Origin: Gonatopus flavifemur
Taxonomy: Eukaryota; Arthropoda; Insecta; Hymenoptera; Dryinidae
Direction: 5' to 3'
DNA: 64,000 bases
Assembly: GCA_018340375.1 (NCBI GenBank)
Contig: JAFFJZ010000010.1
Location: forward strand, 12,710,001-12,774,000
Position 1 is the first letter of the stretch; each line of letters opens with the position of its first letter. This document shows positions 42,145 to 51,953 of the stretch, piece by piece. The position numbers and the translations under genes were made by a program. The notes under the pieces are model-generated. The model was not told where the DNA came from. It ran no database searches and saw only the letters and a list, made by a program, of their open reading frames with translations.

Positions 42145-42414
42145 TACGGAGAAAATCCTACACTAGTGATTACTGTAGCCCACACGACTGGCTCGTGTTA
42201 TGCAAAAAAATCATTTCAACCCTACTGGTTACTGTAGTAACACGATCAGTCGTGTCTCCTCAGTAGCGAGTCGTTTTTCTGCACCATCCTCTACGGCACG
42301 AGACACGACTGATCGTGTTACTACAGTAACCAGTAGGGTTGAAATGATTTTTTTGCATAACACGAGCCAGTCGTGTAGGACTACAATAACCACTAGTGCA
42401 GGATTTTCTCCGTG
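42145..42414. mobile_element. CACKG-type foldback with nearly perfect arms, TA duplication
   Basis: Ends TACGGAGAAAATCCT and GGATTTTCTCCGTG; TA on both sides. Arms of about 115 bp are almost identical (CACGACTGGCTCGTGTTATG, ACTACAGTAACCAGTAGGGT), with a loop of roughly 35 bp. The most intact hairpin in the window. Confidence 0.92.
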
Positions 42415-44190
42415 TAGAATATTCCTTCAACTTGCTTCGTGCACATTTTGTACTCCTTGGGGTTGTCCTGAGGTAATAAACTTTCACGTGACTTCCCATG
42501 AAATAGTATACTCACTGTTCTGAGTTGTATTCGATGGACTCACAACTTTGTTGATTTACGATTTACGATACAATAATTATTTCCGATTCTCGAGTTACTT
42601 TCTATCACTGGAATATGGCGAGTAGATATGATCAAGTCTTGGATATATACGCACATCCATTCATGTTTTTATCATTATTAACAATAGAGGTGATTATCGT
42701 GAACATGCGATTACGATAATCTTTTCTTTGTTCTTTCTCTGAACGGCTTCAAAGGTAACGCTCAATCTGTCATCAACATCATTAAATGCATTAACCGTGG
42801 TCGATTAAGTACATCCGTTGCGATCAAGTATTTACCTCAGTGATTAAAAATTCATTCTGGTATCAAGATATTCCCTAGCACCAATGTAGAAAATCGCGAT
42901 CTGATTAATCTCTCCTCTGATTTCCTCGATTTTCATTGTTTGTTTCCATTCTAACTTGAATTTTTATTTTTGTTGTGAATCAACTATGATATCCCACATG
43001 ATAAAGCGTTGAACTGAAAAAGATCGATGGGCATGTTCGTTTTAGGATTAATGTGAGTGAAAATCCCCCTCCGTGTAGCACAAAATATCTTCAGAATGTT
43101 CTGATAAGTTGCAACAACATATTTCGAAAATATTCTGATAATACTTGAAACTGTTCTAAACATCCATCTAATACTTATAAAACGTTTTCATAGCATTTAC
43201 AATTTACTTTCGGGATTCTGCATATTCATGCACATTTGATGCGAGGATTTTTCTTTAGACGAAAATCGCAGATACTGAGTTTTATATTAAACATTCTCAT
43301 CATTTCTACTGTATCATTACGATACTGTACTAGAAACGGATTGTTTTATCATTTCCACACGCTTTTTACTCATAATAACTAAAAACGACACAAAATGAAG
43401 AAACTGGCTTGCCTGAATGCAAATTATATTGAGTTTTTTAATTGAAGGAACTGATATTCTATTGATGCAACTTGATTTTCCACTTCGCCTTGAGAAGAAT
43501 GTATTACATTTTCCCCACATACAAGGGAAGAGTGAGTTGTCTGCATAATTGTATGCAGAATGTCAACACTTCGTGTGTTCGAATTTTCCTCCCACTCTCA
43601 GCTAACGGGTGGGAAGTAAGCGTTTTTCACTCACTCTGGTACGTTTGCTTGAAATGGAGCACTTTCTTCCCTCAAAATTAGTCTGAAAACAGAAACTTTC
43701 CTTGTAGATAAGGGAAATCGGATTCAAGGTATAAGCTTTTATATAATAGTTCCAACAAACTTACGTTTATTTAACCATTTCTGCTTCATATTCTACTTTC
43801 TGTGCATTTATCTTCAATTTGTTAGCTACCGCAACTAGTCACTTTGGCTGTGGTTCAATCTTTGGCGTACCGGCACATTTAGAACCACATTTTTCAAGCC
43901 ATCTTTTTCCAAATTATCTTTGAAACTATGAAGTCAAGAAATGTTATCAAAAGAAAATAAATTTGTTAGAAATTACAGAAGTTTGTAACACAGACTGTGA
44001 AAGAATTGGTGGTGTTGGAAAAAGTCCACCTCGAAGGGTGTTGTTATAACATCGCATGGTGTTATTCTAACACCATTTGAAATTATGACAGCACCAAATT
44101 TGCCCTCAGAAAGCTACTTACATTTTTTCATGAAATCTATTTCTATGATCAATAAGGAACTAACAGAGAATGCTCAAAGATCTACTGTTA
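42415..44190. other. Intergenic, nothing recognised
   Basis: AT-rich with short open frames of unlikely coding value. At 43077-43150 there is a fragment resembling CCC-element interiors (GTGTAGCACAAAATATCTTC). No RNA gene seen. Confidence 0.4.
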
Positions 44191-44196
44191 AAAATC

Positions 44197-44202
44197 TTTA
44201 TT
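44197..44202 (-). terminator. Polyadenylation signal of the C3orf33-like gene
   Basis: AATAAA on the minus strand about 80 bases after the stop codon. Confidence 0.6.
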
Positions 44203-44281
44203 TTACAATTCCACTGTTTTACTATATAAGAATAAAATTTGCATTTTACAAGAATAAAATTCTAAATAAAACTTCTAAAAT

Positions 44282-44536
44282 TCAAATATTTAAGTGTTTT
44301 GTGATAAAAACAGGCATGGTTGATTTTAACTTCTCTATAAAGAACATTTGCATCTTCCACAAATATGATGGATATCTAGCAAAGTGCCAGTATCCATTTC
44401 TCTTACGCCAAGCCAGTTTTTGAGCACGTATTAATGATTTTTCATATCCTAAGTTATCAGTAGCATCTTTCGATGATGGAAGTGCGCAAGTGGCAAAGCC
44501 CAGTTTGACCAATTCTTCACCAATTTGTAGACATTC
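44282..44536 (-). CDS. C3orf33-like exon 5
   Basis: 255 bases from ECLQIGEELVKLGFATCALP to TKHLNI; stop TGA at 44284-44282. Confidence 0.92.
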   Translation of the reverse strand, partial: ECLQIGEELVKLGFATCALPSSKDATDNLGYEKSLIRAQKLAWRKRNGYWHFARYPSYLWKMQMFFIEKLKSTMPVFITKHLNI

Positions 44537-45976
44537 CTGTTCATAAGATCATAAAATGAAATAATTATCCTATTATCATCAAATTGAAATTATTCTCAAG
44601 AAGATTATTTCAATCAAAACAAAGAATGTTTCAGAAACATGAATTGTTGTACTTTAATAATTGATATCACCGGCATGGACCAATAATATGTGTGAATTCA
44701 ATTTTCCCTACGACTGTGTAAATGTCCATCTATTTCTCGTAGGGTATTCGAATTTTCGAAATTTTTCATATTGTCAATGGTATACTATGGCTTTTTGACT
44801 AAGCGCTAGTAAGTAACATGCCAAACCCTTGCCTTGATCTGCTTATTTTCAATACAATTGACATACAATATGTATTACAAAAAACATTGGGAGTACTGCC
44901 CAATTGTGGACAGTATTTTTCCATCCAATTCAAAAGAAAGGAAAGAGTTTACAATTTTCAAGATGGAAGATCATCCCTGGTTAAAAAATCCATAGATCCT
45001 GACAATGAAATTCTATAGGATTTGGTCGGAACATTGTGTGCAAGATTCAATAAGATTTAACAAGAATCGATGGGTTTGTTTAACCAAGAATTGCATTCAT
45101 GCCAGTAATCTTGATTTCATAGTAGTAATGAATAAAATAATTAACAATTAACAATGACATCTCAGAAGGCACAAAAGTCTGATTTAATAATTATGAATTT
45201 ATCCTGAATCGTTATGCTGATTGAAATACTATTTTCTCGAAGTATATACATTCATTTGAATCTTTCAAACGAATATGATACACTTATATCGAAAATTTGA
45301 CTCACGTACCTGTTCGTTTAAGGATAATTTTACTATACAATTCACATATTCTTTCTCTTTAGATAGAGGTATGCAGTCAATATTCTTTTCAGCTACAATA
45401 GTCTGGAGCCAACTTACACCTGTAATTTGAATTATTCGTAGAATAAAAGTTGATTACTTATAAAAATAATACTTATACCTTACTCACCGTGACCAGTTAC
45501 ATTCACACCAGCTATTTTGACAGGTAAACATTTCTTTTCTCTCAAACGTGGTAAAGGAATTAAAGGTTTATGATTAACCATAAGTAACGTGCCATGACTG
45601 GGTTCGATTCGTTTCACTGTACCTCGAAGAGGGGTCTTATTGAGTATAAAATGAGATGGTATATCGGATGGCTTTTCAAACTTTGCAAACTGTAAATCCA
45701 ATGAAAATTTCATTAAATATTTTATAAATCAAACGTCCTGTGAATCTTGTACTCACAGGTCTAATTTTGTACAGAGCAACTGATAAGCCAATCGCAGGAA
45801 TTCCATATATCACAATCTGAAATAAACAACAATACCATTGATCAATTATATATTGATTAATTATTGATGGAATACTCTTCAGATTAAAGAATTGACAATA
45901 CCTGGGCAGCTCGTGTTTCACGTTCCATAAAATTCGTGAATTGTTCGAATATCGTTAATTCTTTTTGTCGTTCCAT
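44282..45976 (-). CDS. C3orf33 homolog (predicted membrane-anchored OB/SNase-like protein)
   Basis: Five coding exons on the minus strand: 45976-45902, 45816-45757, 45689-45488, 45419-45310 and 44536-44282. All are GT-AG with matching phases, total 233 aa. Start MERQKELTIFEQFTNFMERE, then a hydrophobic segment (IVIYGIPAIGLSVALY, about residues 26-41) encoded by its own 60-bp exon. A region typical of C3orf33 follows: SDIPSHFILNKTPLRGTVKR, PLIPLPRLREKK and LPVKIAGVNV, matching the human pattern SDIP..FI.....LRG...RI ... LP.......LPVKLAGV. GEELVKLGFAT and the basic tail QKLAWRKRNGYWHF resemble a staphylococcal-nuclease-like fold end. From memory, the Drosophila homolog (CG30159) and human C3orf33 have been described as a mitochondrial inner-membrane organiser (MISO); that role is transferred by homology only. 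Introns are short (67-773 bp) and free of mobile elements, unlike those of the chitinase. Confidence 0.9.
45310..45419 (-). CDS. C3orf33-like exon 4
   Basis: 110 bases; encodes VSWLQTIVAEKNIDCIPLSK onward; acceptor AAATTACAG, donor GTACGT. Confidence 0.9.
45488..45689 (-). CDS. C3orf33-like exon 3
   Basis: 202 bases from FAKFEKPSDIPSHF to NVTGH plus one base; acceptor GGATTTACAG, donor GTGAGT. Confidence 0.92.
45757..45816 (-). CDS. C3orf33-like exon 2 (membrane segment)
   Basis: 60 bases after acceptor TTTATTTCAG; encodes IVIYGIPAIGLSVALYKIRP; donor GTGAGT. Confidence 0.88.
45902..45976 (-). CDS. C3orf33-like exon 1
   Basis: 75 bases, phase 0 end; donor GTATTG. Start ATG at 45976-45974. 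Confidence 0.82.
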
Positions 45977-46539
45977 TGGAATAAGATGATACCTTTCGGT
46001 TATCAATGTCTTTTGGAATGTCAAATCTTGTGTATATATTATTAAACTTTACATCATTCATCGTCAGCTGTTCGCATCGGAAAATATAGATTTTGAACCG
46101 GCGATAAGCGAAGGTTTAAAAACAGAAATGATAATTTTAAATCATCTCTGAGAAGAGAAGTATTTTTAACTTTCATATGGAATATTTCAGGACAGATTGA
46201 AATTATTCAATCAACTGATCTAAAAAACTTTGAACATGACGATTTTTTTCAGTCACATTTGTTGTTTCTTATTCGTTGATACTAGAGTATGAAGGTCAGT
46301 GATTTTCTGTGACGTTTTTCATACAATTTTAATGTTGGCATGCTTCTGGATTAACAAAGTGCTGATGGTGAAGGGTTCATAGATGTTTTATGGAATTCCA
46401 TCCATAGTCTAATTTCGTACAAAATAGTCATTTGAAAAAATCCAAAATGAATCCAATTTGAGTTCTTTTTGGGTTGTTTCGGTGAAGGTCAATTGGCTCG
46501 TATTGGGTAGAGTCGGTAAAGTAGAGCAATAGGGTCATG

Positions 46540-48110
46540 ATTATACTAAATCAGAGATGAGTTGAAGAGATTGCTAAAGGACTAAACACATAAATGAATA
46601 AGCATTGACATGATTGACATAAGCACAAACGGGTTCGCATCACCTCAGAAATAGGTTCTGCGCGGCCAGTAAAGCTGTAATTTCATGGGGCGTCGAGCAT
46701 CGAGCGTCAACATTAGAAAGAAAGAGAGGTCACACAGTTCTTCTCTTTCCTTCTAATGTTGACGCTTGATGCTCGACGCCCCATGAAATTACATCTTTAT
46801 GCTTATGCTTATGCTATTTTGCGTCTTATGGTCTAGACACACAAGCTACGTAAACGTGAACGTGAGAAACGGAAAGATGCGCAGAAACTGTATACAAGAT
46901 CTGCGCATCCTTCCGTTCGTTACGTTCACGCAGTGAACTGTATACATACTGGAATGAGCACTCCCCAGATATTCAATAGAAATTCTTCGTCAGAGAGAGA
47001 AAAAGCAGTGAATGTACAAGAGGCATCGCCTGACCCTGCCACTTACTACCTTTGCTACAAAATTGTGGAAATCATCCATGTTTTTAGCGAAGGTAGTAAG
47101 TGGCAGGGTAAGGCGATGACTGTCGTACATTCACTGCGTATATGACTTCTCTCTCTGACGGCGCTAATCTAGGGAGTGCTCATTCCAGTATATATAAGGT
47201 TCGTTCGTTCTACGTGCCCCGAGTTGCTCCAACTTGTACCAAACCAATCATTTCGTTGCTTAAACTGGAAGTAGCGAATCCAAAATACTTGGAGCGAGTT
47301 GGGGTAACTTGGGACATCGGTAAACGAACTTAGCTATAGAGTTCAATGCGTTCACGTTTACGTGACTTGTGTGTCTAGGCCTTTGAAGGACTAAACACAT
47401 AAATGAATAAGCATTGACATAAGCACAAACGGGATGCGCAGAACCTCAGAAATAGGTTCTGCGCAGCCAGTTATGCTTATCCTTATGCTACTTTGCGGCC
47501 ATGGAGAATAGAGAAAAGGAGTACGATCGGGGTTGATTTTCTCCAACGGAAAGTGGCCGAAAATTGGGCTCTAGGTAGTTTCAATTTTTTCACATTTGAT
47601 GGCGCTCGCCACAGTAAGAACCGGAGACTAATTGGTTAAACACTTCGTTTCCATGGTTACTCAGCAGTACATACTGATAAACACGTACGACAGCGCCAAT
47701 TGCGAGGCCTATCTAGGCTATGTTTTCGGGGGCACTTCAAAAGTACTGCGATCGTACTCCTTTCCTCTATTCTTCATGTTTGCGTCTTAGTGCACTTCTG
47801 TGTTTACTCCTTAAAGAGTGAGCACATAAATGCACTAAGACGGAAAATAGCATAAGCATAAGCATAACGTGATGCGCAGAACCTATTTCTAAGGTTCTGC
47901 GCATCCGACTTGTGCTCATGTCAAATGCTTACCCCGGGTACTCATGCTAGCGACTGTCGCGCGCGACATCATTAGAAGCAAAAAGAGATCCGAGTTGAAA
48001 ACATCTTCCCTCTTTTTTCTTCTGAAGATGTCGCGCGCGACAATCGCTAGCATGAGTATCCGGCCTTATTCATTTATGTGTTTAGGCCTTTAACGATCAG
48101 TCAGAGATGA
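46540..48110. repeat. Block of nested hairpins
   Basis: The flanking phrases AATCAGAGATGAGTTGAAGA (about 46548) and AGTCAGAGATGAGTTGAAGA (about 48099) repeat directly, and AAGGACTAAACACATAAATG occurs at about 46577 and 47387. Between them are a hairpin at 46677-46792 (TTTCATGGGGCGTCGAGCAT arms), a nested hairpin at 46836-47386 (CACACAAGCTACGTAAACGT outer; GTGAGAAACGGAAAGATGCG inner), one at 46950-47195 (TGGAATGAGCACTCCC outer; TAGTAAGTGGCAGGGT inner) and one at 47932-48064. Non-coding. Confidence 0.75.
47932..48064. repeat. GTCGCGCGCGAC hairpin, copy A
   Basis: CCCCGGGTACTCATGCTAGC at the left; CTAGCATGAGTATCCGG at the right; arms contain TGTCGCGCGCGACATC. TTA precedes it; the right end is degenerate. 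Confidence 0.8.
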
Positions 48111-48902
48111 GTTGAAGAGATTGCTAACGAGATATGAAAACTATAGTCCAGTTTTCTGATTGGCAGTATTACGTTTTCCGTTTATCTCTTCACGTTGGTT
48201 GGCTTAGAAGAAAAATTCAACTAGTCACATATTTTTCTTCAAAGGAAAAAAACGTGATACGGACCATGATTTTAACATTGCATAAGCAATCTCTACTATT
48301 CATCTCTGCATTGCGTTAGCAATCTCTGCTATTCATCTCTAGCGTTGCCAGCCTCCTGCTCTTTTCCGATGGATCAGCGTATCACGTACAGCTGTTGAAT
48401 GGAACGGCCAATGACGGAAGTAGAAAAAAGCAGGAGCTGGCATCCCTGCTAACAATATATGAAAAGCATGGTTCAGTTTCTGATTGCTGGTATCACGTTT
48501 TCCGTTTATCCTTCCATGCTGATTGGTTCAGAAGGAGAATTCAACCAATCACATAATTTTCTTCAAAAAAAAAGAACGTAATATGGCCCATGATTTTAAC
48601 ATTACGTTAGCAATCTCTTCAATTCATCTCTGACTGAATACGTACTGGAGTGTGTGCGACACGAGAGAGAGGATATCAAAAGAAGACAACGATACCTAAT
48701 GAAAAAACATAGAAGCACACCCAGTCGATTCTTTGTCTCTTCCTTTTGTTCGAATAGATAAAGACACAAACACCCCCAATATCGCGCCTCCTCTTTGTCT
48801 GCGTGTTTCTTTTGGCGCGCTCACTCCAGTATGTATTGAGGTCGATGCTTAGTGCCTCCATCTTGTTGGTTTCAACAAATCAGAGGTTGTAAGAAAGAAA
48901 AG

Positions 48903-49680
48903 GTAGTATGCGAGAAGCCCGAATGGCACTTAAGCCGGACTGGCGTTAGGCTAACCTCCCATGGACCGGAATTCGTTTCGGCGGAATGACTTTAAACCAA
49001 TCGCTTTCACAATTTCTTTTAGAGCGTTCTATCAGAAATCTATAAAAAATTGTGCATCGGTTCAATTTTCATTCCGCCGGAATGAATTCCGGTCCATGGG
49101 AGGCCAGCCTTAGCCCGACCGGATTATAACCCGAACAACTTTAAACCCGAATGACAGAGAGCGTAATTGATCTTTAATCTATACATCTTTACAGTAAAAG
49201 ATTGAATAAGCTTTGATTCCGATTAATTTTCCATTTTATTTGATTATATTTTTATAACTAGTCGGGTCAACTGTCATTTGAATTTGAAGTCATTCGGGTT
49301 ATAATCCGGCCAGGTTAACGACAGTCGGGCTTATAACCAGTCGGGGCTTATCGCATACTACCGTTTATCACTTGTTTCGGACCATTAGATTGTTCGCCAC
49401 CTGGATTTTTATGGACATTATGGAGCCTCCCAAAGTAGCTGATCCAAGTGATCCGGATCACTTTTCAAGTATTTTGATTGGTTGGAAAATGATCTTATTC
49501 AATCTCTTACTGTAAAGATGTATAGATTATAGGTTGAATACGTTTTAATTTCGATTAATTTTCAATTTTATTTGATTATATTCTTATAATTAATCGGGTC
49601 AACTGTCATTAGGGTTCAAAGTCGTTCGGGTTAAATGCAGTCGGGCTAACGCCAGTCGGGCTTCTTGCATACTACCGTGA
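48903..49680. repeat. Composite palindrome, GGTAGTATGCGAGAAGCCCG ends
   Basis: GGTAGTATGCGAGAAGCCCG at the left recurs inverted at about 49340-49370 and again at 49650-49678 (CGGGCTTCTTGCATACTACC). CGGGTTATAATCCGG-type motifs lie between. A separate hairpin, 48949-49109 (ACCTCCCATGGACCGGAATT arms), is nested. Confidence 0.7.
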
Positions 49681-49811
49681 TAAACATGATCAGAAAGTTT
49701 GATTTTGCAAATTGTCAAGACAAATTGGGATTGTGATTTTTGTAGTATTTATGGGCCAATAAACTTATTTTCTTTCATTTCGCGAATTATTTGATTTTGG
49801 CCTAAGGCCCA

Positions 49812-49944
49812 AGTCACATGGAGCTGAAAAAGGGTGGCAAGCCGAACGCGGAAGCCTTGGTTGAACAGAGAGGCGAATATTCACCTCTCTCTTCAACCAA
49901 GGGTTCCGTGTTCCGCTTTCCGCGCTTTTTCAGCTCCATGTAAC
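49812..49944. repeat. Hairpin around CCTTGGTTGAA
   Basis: CATGGAGCTGAAAAAG at the left and CTTTTTCAGCTCCATG at the right; inner arms AACGCGGAAGCCTTGGTTGA. A larger inverted set (CTCCCATGCAGCGGAGAG / CTGCATGGGAGAACAGCC) continues to about 50260. Confidence 0.75.
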
Positions 49945-50262
49945 GCCACTCGTCGGCTGCTCTCCCATGCAGCGGAGAGCGCAACACGGAACTCCGGTGT
50001 TTTGATAGTTCTTCGTTCCGTTCCACTAAATTTTCTTTCCCCGTCTCCCATGGAGCCGGAAAGCGGAGAACGGAATCTTGACCATTGGTTGGTTCATAGT
50101 TATTTCCGAATAAAACCAGCGATTGACCAATTGAGGTCGTTTCGCTCTCCGCTTTTCCGCTCAATGAGAGATCGGGAAAGACAATTTAGCGAAACGGAAC
50201 GAGAAACTGGAAAAAAACCAGATTCCGCGTTGCACTCTCAGCTGCATGGGAGAACAGCCTTA

Positions 50263-50396
50263 CCCCGGGTACTTATGCTAGCGACTGTCGCGCGCGACAT
50301 CATTAGAAGAAAAAGGAGGAAAGATGTTTCCAACTCGGATATCTTTTTTCTTCTAATGATGTCGCGCGCGACAGTCGCTAGCATGAGTACCCGGGG
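50263..50396. repeat. GTCGCGCGCGAC hairpin, copy B, TTA on both sides
   Basis: Ends CCCCGGGTACTTATGCTAGC and GCTAGCATGAGTACCCGGGG; arms hold GACTGTCGCGCGCGACATCA. TTA flanks both ends, compatible with a 3-bp duplication. Confidence 0.88.
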
Positions 50397-50442
50397 TTAA
50401 GCTTCCACTTCATGGGAGCTCCAGCATCAAGCGATAACATTA

Positions 50443-50576
50443 CCCCGGGTACGCATGCTAGCGATTGTCGCGCGTGACATCATTAGAAGAAAAAAGACGC
50501 AAGATGTTGTCAATTCGGATCTCTTTTTTCTTCTAATGATGTCACGCGCGACAGGCGCTAGCATGATTATCCGGGG
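50443..50576. repeat. GTCGCGCGCGAC hairpin, copy C
   Basis: Ends CCCCGGGTACGCATGCTAGC and GCTAGCATGATTATCCGGGG; 134 bp, same length as copy B. TTA at the left, TAA at the right. Confidence 0.85.
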
Positions 50577-50704
50577 TAACGTTCACAGCGCCGCGAGGTG
50601 TTGGAATCTGACTTGTAATTTTGCTTCAAAAAATGTGCCATGTCTGTTGTATGGAGATGACACTCCTTATATCTTACTTCCTGGTTATCAGCTTCTACTA
50701 CATG

Positions 50705-51362
50705 CATGCGTTTGTCGCATGCGACATCATTAGATGAAAGGAGAGGCAAACTGTTTTTCCGGTAGGGGGTCTTTTTGCCGGAAACGTTTTCCGCCGATCT
50801 TTCGTCAGTGTGAAATGCAAGATGAAATAGCGTTGTTTCTTTTCAATACATGCATCTTAGAAAGGGATAATGAGTGTAAAGGGTATCTGCTTCTTTTTCT
50901 CGCACAGTGTACTCGACTGTCTCTCTTTGACGAAAAATTTTGGAATGGTGCTCATTCCAGTATATTACACAGTTCAATGAGGCTAACCGATCATAACCAA
51001 TATTTCTGCATGTTGTTGATCCAATGTTGACAACAAACTTTGCTGCTGACGAAGTTTAGTGGCGCCGCCTTGCCACGCGGGTGAGTGGGGATCGGGGAGG
51101 GGGATACAAATTGTGACCCTCATTTTTATACGGTGAGCATAGGACGTGTCATACCCCTGGCTGAATACACTGTAATTTGACAATCGATAGTCACCTCTAG
51201 AAATCACTAGGAGATTTCGTAGTGATCTCTAGAAATGACTAGCGATTGTCGAATTCAGTTTATTCGGCGAAAAACTGTTTCGGTAAAAAGACCCCCTACC
51301 TGTTTTTCCCTGGGACTTCTCTTTCCATCCAATGATATCGCATGCGACAAACGCACGCACGT
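50705..51362. repeat. Hairpin split by a 540-bp element
   Basis: GCGTTTGTCGCATGCGACAT at the left pairs with ATATCGCATGCGACAAACGC at the right. The hairpin was about 115 bp before the insertion at 50761-51300. Confidence 0.85.
50761..51300. mobile_element. 540-bp element with 9-bp duplication TGTTTTTCC
   Basis: Ends GGTAGGGGGTCTTTTTGCCG and CGGTAAAAAGACCCCCTACC. TGTTTTTCC stands on both sides (50752-50760, 51301-51309). Nine-base duplications with long TIRs suggest a Mutator-like element. Inside, TTGACAATCGATAGTCA at about 51177 and TGACTAGCGATTGTCGAA at about 51237 form a nested hairpin. No transposase. Confidence 0.88.
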
Positions 51363-51830
51363 AATTTCACCTATAGGGTTCATTCACCTGGATTCAAGTT
51401 GGCCATGTCACTAGGAATGTTCGGCGCTTTCACTGGAAATCGCCAGTTCTCAACCAATGACAAGCAGTCGGGCTGTTTGTATAATATCTTGCTGCTAGCA
51501 GCATACTGCGCATGAAAAGTTACCTTAAGATCCTACCTACTTTTTATAATGACCATATCTATACACATATACATTATATACGTACACTTCAAAGTAAATT
51601 TTTTATAATTTCATAGAATTAAAGCTTTTACTTTCAATATCTAATTCCCAAAAAGTATCTTTTTCCATGCTATTCGAAACTCTTTGGAATCTTCTTAATC
51701 TTTGTTGTTATTTCTCATGAAGTTTTGATAAATAAAAATAAAAAAACTTCCGTATGCGTCATATTTTATCTTCAAACTCTAATATTTAACGATAAAAAGT
51801 ATTCGAACGACCATTCAATCATCATTGATG

Positions 51831-51953
51831 ATGGAGACTTTCCGTGTGGAACATCGCAACTTGGCAGCAAGCATGAATTTGACGACAATTTTCTTCGATT
51901 TGGATAACACCCTGATTGAAACTAGAAACGGGGACTATATGGCATGTCGTAAG
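51831..51953 (+). CDS. First exon of an N-acylneuraminate-9-phosphatase-like HAD phosphatase
   Basis: ATG at 51831, or more typically the in-frame ATG at 51873 (MNLTTIFFDLDNTLIETRNG), opens a frame that ends at donor AAG|GTATGT (51953/51954), phase 0. FFDLDNTLI is HAD motif I (hhhDxDxT); Asp23 (counting from the first ATG) would be the nucleophile and Asp25 the acid/base. The pattern TTIFFDLDNTLI.T..GD...CRK matches insect relatives of NANP, which removes phosphate from sialic acid 9-phosphate or related sugars. The remaining exons (cap domain, motifs II-IV) were not found between here and the window end, on either strand. They may lie beyond neurochondrin, or the exon may be stranded. Its function is inferred from motif I and its context only. 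Confidence 0.65.

Noticed and set aside
42200..42523. 107-codon ORF over 42.2-42.5 kb
   Set aside because: It is produced by the perfect hairpin at 42145-42414; the opposite strand gives a mirrored ORF.
49834..50400. 188-codon plus-strand ORF
   Set aside because: Its length comes from GC-rich hairpins that lack stops. It runs through the GTCGCGCGCGAC hairpin at 50263-50396 and is nearly mirrored by a minus-strand ORF, as expected of a palindrome.
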